A stretch of 64,000 bases of DNA from NCBI RefSeq assembly GCF_000429645.1, contig NZ_AUCG01000020.1, positions 310,001-374,000 of the forward strand. The letters are read 5' to 3'. Under the pieces are notes generated by a model. That model saw only the letters and a list, made by a program, of their open reading frames with translations, did not search any database and was not told the origin of the DNA. The translations under genes and the position numbers were made by a program. The DNA comes from Niveispirillum irakense DSM 11586. Lineage in GTDB: Bacteria; Pseudomonadota; Alphaproteobacteria; Azospirillales; Azospirillaceae. Shown in pieces: positions 9,191 to 18,389 of the stretch. Position 1 is the first letter of the stretch. Every line of letters starts with the position of its first letter.

Positions 9191-12175
9191 ATGATGAAGC
9201 GTACCTATCGTTTGGCCTTGATGGCCGGCATATCAACCTTGGCGCTGAACGGCGCCGCATCGGTTGGCGCCTTGGCGCAGGCCAATGACGAGGTTGTGGA
9301 ACTGGAAGCCATTGTCGTTACCGGTTCGCGTCTGGCGCGTCCGGAACTGACGACATCGCAGCCGGTGGTGACCCTGGATGGTGCCATCCTGGACCAGCGC
9401 GGTTTCCAGAATGTGGCGGAAGCCATCAATGAAATGCCGGCTATCGGTATTTCCGACACGCCGCGCGGCGATCAGGGCGATAACAGCGTCGGTCGCAACT
9501 ATATCAACATGTTCAACCTGGGTTCCCAGCGCACGCTGACCCTGGTGAACGGGCGGCGCTTCGTCTCCTCCAACCCGCTTTCCACCAGCGCCGCCTCTCC
9601 GGGCGCGCAGGTGGACCTGAACAATATCCCCGCCGCGATGATCCAGCGGATCGAGACGGTGCAGGCAACCGGTGCCTCCGTCTATGGTTCCGACGCCATT
9701 GCCGGCGTGGTCAACCTGATCCTCAAGGACAATTTCGAGGGTCTGGATGTGGACGCCCAGTATGGCGTCACCGGTCGGGGCGACCGCCAGACCTACCGGG
9801 TCAGCGCCATCGGCGGCAGCAACTTTGCCAATGGTCGCGGCAACCTGACCGTCGCTTTTGAGCGGTCGGAGGAAAAGGGGCTGGTCTATAATGATCGCCC
9901 GTCGACCCGGCGTGGTATTGCCACGGCTTCCAATCCGGCCAATACCGGCCCCAGTGACGGCATTCCGGCATCCATCACCATCGAAGATCACCGTCTCAGC
10001 GAGTTCAACCGCAATGGCGTGATTTTCACGGCACCGGCACCGCTGCCGCGTTTCGGCCTGACCATTCCCGATCCGGCCAATCCCGGCCAGATGGTGCGCG
10101 CCCAGTTCGACGGCGCCGGCAATATCGTTCCCTACAATACAGGCACTTACTATGCGCCGGCCTTCGCCTCGGGCGGGGACGGTTATGCCATCCGCAATGT
10201 GACCTCGCTGATCTCCCCGGTGGAGCGCAACGTCCTTTACGCCAATGGTCATTATGACCTGACGGAGCGGGTGAAGCTGAGCTTTGAAGGTTCGGCCGCC
10301 TGGGTTGATGCGACGGAACCGGCCAACCAGGGTGAGTTCAACACCACCTTGCAGACCGGCTCTTCCGCGGCCCTGCTGGTGACGACGGAAAATGCCTTCC
10401 TGACCAATCAGGCACGCAGCGTACTGGCGGCGGCCGGTCGTAACAGCTTCTTCCTGTCGCGCGCGCTGGATGATGTGCTGCCCGATGATGCCCAGACGGT
10501 TTCCAAGACCCGCACCCAGCGCGCGGTTGTCGGGCTGGATGGCACGTTCGATGTTGGCGACCGGGAATTCTTCTGGAATGCCAGCGGCGTCTATGGTCAT
10601 ACCGGCGGCCATTACAGCACGGTGAAGGTGAACCAGACCCGTTTCGCCAACGCGGTTGATGCCGTGCGCGACGGTTCCGGCAACATCGTTTGCCGGGTGA
10701 CGCGCGCCAATCCGGGTTCCACCAACCCCGACATCGCTGGCTGTAAGCCGCTGAACCTGTTCGGCTATGGTGCGCCCAGCGATGAGGCGCGCGATTATGT
10801 GAACACGATCTTCCGCCAGGATTACGATCTGGATCAGGCCGTGGGCACGCTGAATGTCGGCGGCGACCTGTTCTCCCTGCCGGGCGGTGCGGTTCGCGCG
10901 GCGATCGGGTTCGAGCATCGTTACGAGAAGTCCGACTTCCGCCCCAACGAGGCATCGCTGCTGGGTGTAGGCCGTGACGTGCCGGTGATCCCGGCCAAGG
11001 GTTCCTACAACACGGATGAATTCTATGGCGAGCTGCTGGTCCCTGTGGTCAGCCGCGACATGGAAATCCCGCTGGTCCGCAGCTTCGAGGTTGAAGGCTC
11101 CGTCCGTTATGTCGATCACTCGCTGACCGGCAAGGACAATGCCTGGAATATCGGTGAGCGCTGGCAGGTCACGTCCGATCTGATGGTCCGCGGCTCCAAC
11201 AGCCGTACCTTCCGTTCGCCCTCGCTGCTGGAACTGTTCCTGCCGCGCTCCACCATCAGCGCGTCGGGCCTGGACCCGTGCGACAGCCGCTATGTCAATG
11301 GTGGCAACAACCCGTCCGCCCGTGGCGCCAACTGCGCCGCGCTCTATCAGCAGATCGGTCTGGCCAGCGGGCAGAGTTTCACCTCGCTGATCTCCAACGT
11401 GCCGCGCGCCGTGACCAATGGTGGCGATCCGGAACTGAAGCCGGAAGTGGCCGATAGCTGGACCGTCGGCACCGTCATCACGCCGGGCTTTGTGCCCAAT
11501 CTGACGCTGACGGCTGACTGGGTGGATATCAAGATCAAGGACGCCATCACGACCTTCGATCTGGATGCCATCTTCTCCACCTGCTATGACGCGCCCAACC
11601 CGGATTCGCTGATCTGCGGTCGCATCACCCGCGATGCCACGGGCCAGGTGGTGGATGCGCAGTTGGGTTACGTCAATGCCGGCTTCACCAATTTCGAAGC
11701 ACTGACCCTGACGGGCGATTACTTCTTCGATCTGGAAGATGTCGGCGTGGAGGCCATTCCCGGCACGATCCGTCTGAACGCCATGGTCCAGTACACCAAC
11801 AAGCTGGAAACCTCGGTGTCCGGTCTGGGCTATGACCTGGATGTGGAGAATGGGGAATATACCAACCCCAAATGGAAGGGCCGCTTCAGCGTTGGTTACG
11901 ATAATGGTGATCTCAGCCTGGTCTGGACCACCAACTATCTCAGCAGCGCGGTCAACAATGTGACCTACACCTACGAGGATCGCGACATCCTGGGCGTGGG
12001 CCGCTATTTCCGCCATGACGTGTCGGGCAGCTACCGGATCAACGAGATGGTGTCGCTGCGCGCAGGTATCAACAACGTGTTTGATACGAACCCGCCTTAT
12101 CCCATCGCCTATCAGGGCCTGTATGATGTGGTGGGCCGCAGCTTCTTCTTCGGCGCCAAGGTCAGCATGTGGTGA
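9191..12175 (+). CDS. TonB-dependent outer-membrane receptor
   Basis: Ligand-gated outer-membrane transporter energised by TonB. The 994-residue protein has a signal peptide ending near ALAQA, then the TonB-box-like EAIVVTGSRL and a plug domain (residues about 50-165). A large beta-barrel ends in the typical aromatic terminus FFFGAKVSMW. The ATG at 9191 follows GGGGGACTTGAGG; an upstream GTG at 9173 is open in frame but less likely. The next three genes follow closely in the same direction (class V aminotransferase, OCD-family enzyme, amidohydrolase), so it probably imports their substrate. The barrel is of the large type frequent in carbohydrate- and peptide-scavenging alphaproteobacteria. 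Confidence 0.92.
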   Translation: MMKRTYRLALMAGISTLALNGAASVGALAQANDEVVELEAIVVTGSRLARPELTTSQPVVTLDGAILDQRGFQNVAEAINEMPAIGISDTPRGDQGDNSVGRNYINMFNLGSQRTLTLVNGRRFVSSNPLSTSAASPGAQVDLNNIPAAMIQRIETVQATGASVYGSDAIAGVVNLILKDNFEGLDVDAQYGVTGRGDRQTYRVSAIGGSNFANGRGNLTVAFERSEEKGLVYNDRPSTRRGIATASNPANTGPSDGIPASITIEDHRLSEFNRNGVIFTAPAPLPRFGLTIPDPANPGQMVRAQFDGAGNIVPYNTGTYYAPAFASGGDGYAIRNVTSLISPVERNVLYANGHYDLTERVKLSFEGSAAWVDATEPANQGEFNTTLQTGSSAALLVTTENAFLTNQARSVLAAAGRNSFFLSRALDDVLPDDAQTVSKTRTQRAVVGLDGTFDVGDREFFWNASGVYGHTGGHYSTVKVNQTRFANAVDAVRDGSGNIVCRVTRANPGSTNPDIAGCKPLNLFGYGAPSDEARDYVNTIFRQDYDLDQAVGTLNVGGDLFSLPGGAVRAAIGFEHRYEKSDFRPNEASLLGVGRDVPVIPAKGSYNTDEFYGELLVPVVSRDMEIPLVRSFEVEGSVRYVDHSLTGKDNAWNIGERWQVTSDLMVRGSNSRTFRSPSLLELFLPRSTISASGLDPCDSRYVNGGNNPSARGANCAALYQQIGLASGQSFTSLISNVPRAVTNGGDPELKPEVADSWTVGTVITPGFVPNLTLTADWVDIKIKDAITTFDLDAIFSTCYDAPNPDSLICGRITRDATGQVVDAQLGYVNAGFTNFEALTLTGDYFFDLEDVGVEAIPGTIRLNAMVQYTNKLETSVSGLGYDLDVENGEYTNPKWKGRFSVGYDNGDLSLVWTTNYLSSAVNNVTYTYEDRDILGVGRYFRHDVSGSYRINEMVSLRAGINNVFDTNPPYPIAYQGLYDVVGRSFFFGAKVSMW

Positions 12176-12221
12176 TGTTAGGGTGAGGGGCCGGTGGTGC
12201 GGTTGTAGGCGGAGACGCCTG

Positions 12222-13502
12222 ATGGCCGCCCTGCCGGCCCCGCATCATTTGTTCCAAGGATTGAGGAGAGCCGCCATTTCCGCCCCCCTTCTTTCCCGTC
12301 GCGGTATCCTGGCCACGGCCCTGGCATTGCCGGCGGCGGCTGACTTGATCCCTTCCGCCCGCGCAGCCGGGGCCGGGCTGCCGGCGCGTGACGAATTTGC
12401 GGTTGGTGACCTGCACCATCTGGATGCGGGCACCATGCATCCGATGTCCAAAGGGGCCAAGGCGGCCATCGGACGCTATCTGGACAGCCGGTCGCTGGAT
12501 GGCACCAATCCCTATGACCGCAAGCTGGATGAGGATGTTCAGGCCCTGTTCGCCCGGCTGATCAATGCCGATCCGGCGGAAGTGGCCTATGTGCAAAGCA
12601 CGACGACGGGTGAAAATCTGGTCGTCCAGGCTCTGGACCTTGCCAACCGCAAGGGGCGTATCGTGGTCGATACGCTGCATTTCTTCGGTTCTTTCTATCT
12701 TTATCAGGAACTGGCCCGCAAAGGGCTGGACATAGTGTGGCTGAAGGACCGGGACGGGCGCATCCCGTTATCGGACTATAAGGCGGCGATCACGCCGGGC
12801 ACCTTGTTCGTGGCGGTGTCATCCACCTCCACCATCAACGGCTATCAGGCGGACCTGAAGCGGATCTGTGAGATGGCGCACGCCGTCGGCGCCTATGTTT
12901 ATGCCGACATCATCCATAGCGCCGGCTGCACGCCCTTTGATGTGAAGGCCAGCGGCGTCGATTTCGCCGCCACCGCCAGCTACAAATGGCTGATGGGGGA
13001 TTTCGGCCTGGGCTTCCTCTATGTCGCTAAGGATGTGCAGCCTAAACTGACCCGTTCTGTCTTCGGCTATTACCAGTTGGACCAGTTCCAGACCCATCTC
13101 TACCCGTTCGATCCGCCGGGGGAGAGCATTGCCGATTATGCGCCCAGCGATGATGCCGGCGGGCTGTTCGCCATCGGCACCCATGCCCATACGGTGGGCG
13201 CGCAGCTTAAACATTCCCTGCAGTATCTGCTGGATCTGGGCATCGACCGGATCGAAGCGGCGCGTCAGCCGCTGATTGAAAAGCTGAAGGGGGAACTGCC
13301 CAAGCGCGGTTACCAGATGCTGACCCCGCCGGACAGCACGTCGCCGCTTGTCGCCTGCGCCTATCAGGATGCGCGCGCATTGTCGGACCGGCTGGCGGCG
13401 CGCAAGGTCAAAATATCGCTGTCGCGCAACCGGTTCCGCCTGTCGGTGGCGGCCTATAACAGCATGGATGATATCGACGCCTTTCTCGATGCTTTGGGGT
13501 GA
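12222..13502 (+). CDS. Tat-exported class V aminotransferase (isopenicillin-N-epimerase-like)
   Basis: A fold-type I PLP enzyme of 426 residues with an export signal: the twin-arginine motif LSRRGILATALAL lies near residues 24-36, followed by Ala-rich sequence and ARAAGA. The PLP lysine is in TASYKWLMGDFG. Other class V motifs are VSSTSTINGY and YADIIHSAG. Class V members act as desulfurases, epimerases, kynureninases or aminotransferases. Tat export of a PLP enzyme is uncommon; PvdN is the best known example. It is 46 bp after the TonB receptor and 3 bp before the OCD-family gene. The reaction is not known. Confidence 0.82.
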   Translation: MAALPAPHHLFQGLRRAAISAPLLSRRGILATALALPAAADLIPSARAAGAGLPARDEFAVGDLHHLDAGTMHPMSKGAKAAIGRYLDSRSLDGTNPYDRKLDEDVQALFARLINADPAEVAYVQSTTTGENLVVQALDLANRKGRIVVDTLHFFGSFYLYQELARKGLDIVWLKDRDGRIPLSDYKAAITPGTLFVAVSSTSTINGYQADLKRICEMAHAVGAYVYADIIHSAGCTPFDVKASGVDFAATASYKWLMGDFGLGFLYVAKDVQPKLTRSVFGYYQLDQFQTHLYPFDPPGESIADYAPSDDAGGLFAIGTHAHTVGAQLKHSLQYLLDLGIDRIEAARQPLIEKLKGELPKRGYQMLTPPDSTSPLVACAYQDARALSDRLAARKVKISLSRNRFRLSVAAYNSMDDIDAFLDALG

Positions 13503-13505
13503 GGG

Positions 13506-14471
13506 ATGGAACGCAGCGACCTGATCGTCATTGATGCCGCCGCCGTAAAGGCGGGGCTGGATTATCCCGGCTGCATCGACATGGTGCGTGAGGCCATGAA
13601 GGCCCTGTCGGCGGGCACCACCCGTCAGCTCAACCGCACCATGATCCATATGGGCGAGGGGCGGACCTTCGCGCAGATGCCGGGGTCGCTGGGCGATGAG
13701 GATATGTTCGGCGCCAAGCTGATCTCCGTCTTTGCCGATCCGGCCCAGCCGGGACGGCGACGCCATCGCGGCCTTGTCGTGCTGTTTGAACCGGAGCAGG
13801 GCCGCCCCGTCTGTGTCGCGGATGCCGAAGAAATCACCCATATCCGCACCGCCGCCGCCACGGCGGTGGCAACCGATGCACTGGCCCGGCCCGATGCGCG
13901 GACGCTGCTGCTGATGGGCACGGGCGGGCAGGCGCGTACCCATCTGCGCGCCCTGCCGCTGGTGCGCGCCTTCGACCGGGTGATGATCTGGGGCCGCGAT
14001 CCGGCCAAGGCGCAGGCCTTGGCGACAGAGGCGAAGGCTGATCTGGGGCTGGCGGCGGAAAGCGTGGATGATCTGCCTGCCGCCGTCGCCGCATCGGATG
14101 TGATCTGCACCCTCACCGGGTCGGCCCAGCCGATCCTGTTTGGTGACTGGCTGCGGCCGGGGGTGCATGTGAACATCGTTGGATCATCGGCCCCCGGCCC
14201 GGTGGAGGTGGATGCAGCCCTGGTGCAGCGCTGCCGCTACATCGCCGATAGCCGCGCGTCCGTGCTGGTGGCAGGGGCGGAATTCCTGCTTGCCAAGGAA
14301 CAGGGGCTGGTCGGCGATGACCATATCGCCGCCGAGATCGGGGAGGTGCTGTTGGGCCGGGTGCCGGGCCGCCGCTCCCCCGAGGATATCACCGCCTACA
14401 AATCGCTGGGCCATGCCGTGCAGGATCTGGCCGCCGCGTCCCATCTTTACCAAAGGGCTTCCCGCCGATGA
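13506..14471 (+). CDS. Ornithine cyclodeaminase / mu-crystallin family protein
   Basis: NAD(P)-binding enzyme of 321 residues. The family's Rossmann motif reads LMGTGGQARTHLRAL near residue 136, and the substrate-side segments RTMIHMGEGRTFAQMPGSLG and FGAKLISVF precede it. Relatives include ornithine cyclodeaminase, ketimine reductases and alanine or opine-type dehydrogenases. No signal peptide, so it should act in the cytoplasm. It sits 3 bp after the exported aminotransferase and overlaps the amidohydrolase start by 4 bp, so it is in the same operon. Reduction or release of an imine made from the imported substrate is a plausible role. Confidence 0.88.
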   Translation: MERSDLIVIDAAAVKAGLDYPGCIDMVREAMKALSAGTTRQLNRTMIHMGEGRTFAQMPGSLGDEDMFGAKLISVFADPAQPGRRRHRGLVVLFEPEQGRPVCVADAEEITHIRTAAATAVATDALARPDARTLLLMGTGGQARTHLRALPLVRAFDRVMIWGRDPAKAQALATEAKADLGLAAESVDDLPAAVAASDVICTLTGSAQPILFGDWLRPGVHVNIVGSSAPGPVEVDAALVQRCRYIADSRASVLVAGAEFLLAKEQGLVGDDHIAAEIGEVLLGRVPGRRSPEDITAYKSLGHAVQDLAAASHLYQRASRR

Positions 14472-16588
14472 CATTCTCCCTGCTGCGCGCCGGCCTGATG
14501 GCCGGCACCATGATCGCCGGTCTGGTGCTGGCCTCTCCCGCCCTTGCCAAGACAGAGCGGATGAGCGTGATTTCCGGCGGGGAGAAGGTCGGCTTCGTGG
14601 AGGCGGAAATTGACGGCGCCAAGGTCGCCATCCGCTATGATGTGAAGAATAATGGTCGCGGGCCCACCATGGCGGAAACGCTGGAACTGGGCCGCGACGG
14701 GCTGCCGAAAAGCTGGGCGCTGGATGGCACCGCCACCTTCGGCAGTGCGGTGGAAGAACGGTTCCGCCTGGATGGCAACACCGCCACCTGGAAAGATTCC
14801 ATGGGGGCCGGCACGGCGGCGTTGAAGGAACCGCATCTCTATATCGGGCAGGCGGCCAGCCCGTGGGCGCTGGGCCTATATGCCCGTGCCTTGTTGAAGG
14901 ACAAGGATGGCCGCATCCCGGCCTTGCCATCGGGGGAACTGGCGCTGGAAAAGGCCGGCACGGTGGACGTGCCGCAGAAGGGCGGCAAGGCGAAGCCCTA
15001 TGATGCCTATCTGATCAAGGGCATCGACCTGGAGCCGGCGATCATCCTGCTGGATAAGGATGGCAGCCTGTTTGCCGAAATTTCCGCCACCGGCGTCACG
15101 GTGCGCGAAGGGTTTGAAGAGGCGGCAGAAACGCTGCGCCAGGCGGCGGAACGGATCGAGGCGCACCGCTATGTCGATCTGCAGAAGAAGCTGGCCCACC
15201 GCTATGATCAGCCGGTGCGCATCCGCAATGTCCGCCTGTATCAGCCGGAAAGCGGTACCCTGTCGGCCCCGGTTTCTGTCGTCAATTTCCGTAACCGCAT
15301 TGCCTCCATCCAGCCGGCGGACAGCCCGGCGACGGAAGGGGAGGTGATTGTTGATGGCGGTGGCGGCACGCTGATGCCCGGCCTGCATGACATGCACGCC
15401 CATGTCAGCCTGCAATCCTCCCTGCTTTATATCGCTGCCGGTGTCACCAGCGTCCGTGACATGGGCAACAGCAACGACTTCCTGCTGAACCTGACGGAAC
15501 GGATCGAACATGGCGAGGTGGTCGGCCCGCGCATTGTCCGCAACGGTTTCCTGGAAGGGCGCAGCCCTTATTCCGCCCGCAACGGCATTGTCGCGGATAG
15601 CGAGGCGGCTGCTGTGGATGCCGTGCGCTGGTACGCCGCCCACGGCTATTGGCAGATCAAGATCTATAATTCCATGAACCCGGCCTGGGTGCCCGCTATT
15701 TCCCGGGAAGCGAAGGCGCTGGGGCTGGGTGTGACCGGCCATATCCCGGCCTTCACCAATGCCGATGCCATGATTGCCGCCGGCTATGATGAGGTCACCC
15801 ATATCAATCAGGTGATGCTGGGCTGGGTGCTGTCACCGGAGGAAGATACGCGCACGCCGCTGCGCCTGACGGCCATGACCCGCACGGCGGGCTTGGACCT
15901 TGGCAGCGAGAAGGTGCAGCGGACCCTGAAGGCGATGAAGGAAAAGGGCATCGCCCATGACCCGACCGCCGTGACGCTGGAACTGTTGATGCTGAGCCGC
16001 AATGGCGTGGCCTGCCCCTGCGTGGCCGATTATATCGACCATCTGCCCATCGGCATGAAGCGCCGCCGCATGCAGTTGATTGCCCCGGTAAAGGGACCGG
16101 AGGATGATGCCGCCTATCAGGGCGGTTTCGCCAAGGTGCTGGAAGTGTTGAAGCTGTTCCACGACAATGGCATCCGGCTGCTGCCCGGCACAGATGATGG
16201 CACCGGCCTTTCCGTCCATCGGGAGTTGGAGCTGTACGCCAAGGCCGGCATCCCCACGGCGGATGTGCTGCGGCTGGCCACCCTGGGGCCGGCGGAATAT
16301 ATGCACCAGGACCAGCAGCTTGGCTCCATTGCCAAGGACAAGCTGGCCGATTTCTTCCTGGTGGATGGCAATCCGCTGGAAGAACTGGGTAGCATCCGCC
16401 GCATCCGGATGGTGGTGAAGGATGGGGCGATCTATTACCCGTCTGAAATCCTGGACGCGGTTGGCATCAAGCCCTTTGCCGAACCGCCCGCTGTGCAGGT
16501 GCCGGCCAACCCTGTCCGCCGCGCCGATGCGGAGCCGCCGGCCCCGCATGACCATTCCCATGAATATGGGGTGCATACGGCCTATTGA
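14468..16588 (+). CDS. Exported amidohydrolase with N-terminal extra domain
   Basis: A 706-residue metal-dependent hydrolase. The signal peptide (MAGTMIAGLVLASPALA) is followed by an extra, mostly beta domain to about residue 250. The TIM-barrel amidohydrolase domain comes next. Metal-binding residues visible are the HxH in HDMHAHVS, a probable carboxylated Lys in QIKIYNS, the His residues in VTGHIP and EVTHINQ, and the Asp in LPGTDDG. Imidazolonepropionase- and prolidase-like enzymes share this layout. The start ATG overlaps the previous stop (ATGA), so it is translationally coupled. Likely cleaves an amide or cyclic amide in the periplasm; the substrate is unknown. Confidence 0.87.
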   Translation: MTFSLLRAGLMAGTMIAGLVLASPALAKTERMSVISGGEKVGFVEAEIDGAKVAIRYDVKNNGRGPTMAETLELGRDGLPKSWALDGTATFGSAVEERFRLDGNTATWKDSMGAGTAALKEPHLYIGQAASPWALGLYARALLKDKDGRIPALPSGELALEKAGTVDVPQKGGKAKPYDAYLIKGIDLEPAIILLDKDGSLFAEISATGVTVREGFEEAAETLRQAAERIEAHRYVDLQKKLAHRYDQPVRIRNVRLYQPESGTLSAPVSVVNFRNRIASIQPADSPATEGEVIVDGGGGTLMPGLHDMHAHVSLQSSLLYIAAGVTSVRDMGNSNDFLLNLTERIEHGEVVGPRIVRNGFLEGRSPYSARNGIVADSEAAAVDAVRWYAAHGYWQIKIYNSMNPAWVPAISREAKALGLGVTGHIPAFTNADAMIAAGYDEVTHINQVMLGWVLSPEEDTRTPLRLTAMTRTAGLDLGSEKVQRTLKAMKEKGIAHDPTAVTLELLMLSRNGVACPCVADYIDHLPIGMKRRRMQLIAPVKGPEDDAAYQGGFAKVLEVLKLFHDNGIRLLPGTDDGTGLSVHRELELYAKAGIPTADVLRLATLGPAEYMHQDQQLGSIAKDKLADFFLVDGNPLEELGSIRRIRMVVKDGAIYYPSEILDAVGIKPFAEPPAVQVPANPVRRADAEPPAPHDHSHEYGVHTAY

Positions 16589-16615
16589 GGAAGCTGTCCG
16601 CCTGGGGTGGCGCGG

Positions 16616-17512
16616 TCAGGCGGGTATCAGCCCGTCGCGCGCGGCCCTGCGCACGGCATCTGTCAAGGCATGCAGGGCGCCTGCATGCAGGCGGGTGGCG
16701 GTCCAATAGAGTTTGACACCTATGGTCTGGCCGGGCGGCAGTTCCACCAGCCGGCCATCCTGGATATGGGAATGGGCCATGGATACAGGCTGCATGCCCC
16801 AGCCCAGACCCGCCAGGGCCAGGTCGAGAAAGCCTTGGGTGGAGGGCACCCAATGGGCGGGTGCTGTCAAGGCGATGCCATACGCGGCCATCGCCCAGCG
16901 CGCCTGCAGCCCGTCGCGCCGGTCAAACCGCAGACAGGGGGCAGTGGCCAGCGTGTCGGCGCTGACCCCATTGCTGAAATACCGCGCCATGAAAGCCGGG
17001 CTGGCGCAGGCGGCATAGCGCAATTCCCCCAGCAGCATGGTTTTGCAGCCTTGCACCGGCTCCGGGTCCGCCGTTACGGCGGCCAGCACTTCCCCGGCGC
17101 GCAACCGGTCGGCTGTATGGCCTTCATCATCCAGGGTCAAATCCAGCAACAGGCCGGTGGCTTCCGCGAAACGGGCGGCGGCGGCGGGAAACCACGTCGC
17201 CAGACTATCGGCATTGACGGCGATTTTCAGCGTGGGGATGGCGCTGGCCCCTAGCCCCTGGGGTGACAGGATGGGCGCCAGATCGGCTTCCAGCAATTCC
17301 ACCTTATCGACATGGGTGCAGAGCGCGCGACCGGTATCGGTGGGGGCGCAGGGCTGGCCGCGCACAACCAGGATTGTGCCCAGCCGTTCCTCCAGCCCGC
17401 GCACCCGTTGGGAAATGGCGGACGGGGTGATGCCCAGCCGGGCAGCGGCACGGTCAAAACTGCCCTCCCGGATCACGGCGGCAAGGGCGGAGAGGGAAGC
17501 GTAATCCAGCAT
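16616..17512 (-). CDS. argP: LysR-family regulator of the ArgP type
   Basis: A 298-residue LTTR with the HTH at residues 17-37 (SFDRAAARLGITPSAISQRV) and the ArgP/LysG-like sequence RGLEERLGTILVVRGQP. It is divergent from a LysE/ArgO-type exporter with 74 bp between the starts, which is the classic ArgP-ArgO or LysG-LysE arrangement. In known systems this regulator senses Arg or Lys and activates the exporter. Identity as ArgP rests on this context and the N-terminal sequence. Confidence 0.85.
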   Translation of the reverse strand: MLDYASLSALAAVIREGSFDRAAARLGITPSAISQRVRGLEERLGTILVVRGQPCAPTDTGRALCTHVDKVELLEADLAPILSPQGLGASAIPTLKIAVNADSLATWFPAAAARFAEATGLLLDLTLDDEGHTADRLRAGEVLAAVTADPEPVQGCKTMLLGELRYAACASPAFMARYFSNGVSADTLATAPCLRFDRRDGLQARWAMAAYGIALTAPAHWVPSTQGFLDLALAGLGWGMQPVSMAHSHIQDGRLVELPPGQTIGVKLYWTATRLHAGALHALTDAVRRAARDGLIPA

Positions 17513-17586
17513 GGATTAAGCATTGCTTCACCAGCCTTAGAAAAACAAGTTTTACTGAAGTTGGGGCGGACGCTACGCCTGCACCC

Positions 17587-18222
17587 ATGATGATCTTCGA
17601 CCCCACCCCCTTCCTCACCGGTTTTGCCCTGTCCGCCGCCCTGATCATCGCCATCGGGGCGCAGAACCTGTTCGTGCTGCGCCAGGGGCTGCGGCGGGAA
17701 CATGTGGGGCCGATTGTCCTGTTCTGTGCGGCGGCTGATGCGCTGTTGATCAGTGCCGGCGTGGCTGGCATCGGCACGATGCTGGGGGCGTTGCCGGTGC
17801 TGACCCTGGCCTTGACCCTGGGCGGGGCGGCCTTTCTGGGCTGGTATGGGGTAAAGGCGCTGCGCCGTGTCACCGTCAGTGATGCGATGATCGTCCAGGC
17901 GGGCGAGGGCCTGACCCTGGGCCGCGCCCTGGCGGCGGCCGTGGGTTTCACCTTGCTGAACCCGCATGTCTATCTGGACACGGTGCTGTTGATGGGCACG
18001 GCGGGGGCGGCGCAGCCGGCAGATGTCCGGCCCTTCTTTGTGGCCGGTGCCATCGCGGCCAGTTTTCTGTGGTTCACATCCCTGGGATATGGCGCCCGGA
18101 TCTTGGCGCCACTGTTCGCCCGGCCTGTCGCGTGGCGGGTGCTGGATGGGCTGGTGGGGGTGACCATGCTGGTGCTGGCCGGTTCCCTGCTGCTGCGCGC
18201 ATTTTTACAGGAACCGGCCTGA
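17587..18222 (+). CDS. argO: LysE/ArgO family basic amino acid exporter
   Basis: Six hydrophobic segments over 211 residues and the signature AIGAQNLFVLRQGLRRE near residues 18-34 identify an inner-membrane amino acid exporter of the LysE superfamily. Family members export Arg, Lys or canavanine when peptide uptake raises their level. The divergent ArgP-type gene is its expected activator. Nearby peptidase and amino acid permease genes give such overflow protection a purpose. A palindromic repeat begins about 50 bp after the stop. Confidence 0.87.
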   Translation: MMIFDPTPFLTGFALSAALIIAIGAQNLFVLRQGLRREHVGPIVLFCAAADALLISAGVAGIGTMLGALPVLTLALTLGGAAFLGWYGVKALRRVTVSDAMIVQAGEGLTLGRALAAAVGFTLLNPHVYLDTVLLMGTAGAAQPADVRPFFVAGAIAASFLWFTSLGYGARILAPLFARPVAWRVLDGLVGVTMLVLAGSLLLRAFLQEPA

Positions 18223-18273
18223 CGGTTTGGTAACGTATTTGATTTTAAGTAGAATCGAAAATGGTTCGCACTC

Positions 18274-18357
18274 CCGTCACCCCGGCGCAGGCCGGGGTCC
18301 AGGGTCACAAGCGCGTTGCTCTACGAAGCTGGACCCCGGCCTGCGCCGGGGTGACGG
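18274..18357 (+). repeat. REP-like palindrome, copy 1 (forward loop)
   Basis: Two 29-bp arms, 18274-18302 and 18329-18357, are exact reverse complements (left arm begins CCGTCACCCCGGCGCAGGCC). The 26-bp loop contains CACAAGCGCGTTGCTCTACG. It lies between convergent genes (argO and the APC permease), so it can also act as a bidirectional terminator. It is the same family as the copies at 30099, 62462 and 63834. Just downstream, 18370-18389 carries an AACCTAACCCTGGCAAACTC flank that resembles the flank of copy 2. Confidence 0.93.
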
Positions 18358-18389
18358 TGTAGGTTGATTCAACCTAACCCTGGCAAACT

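Noticed and set aside
9233-12016. A 927-codon open frame antisense to the TonB receptor
   Set aside because: Its translation is low-complexity (His, Gln, Arg and Gly-rich) with no domain. It is a shadow of strong codon bias in the receptor gene.
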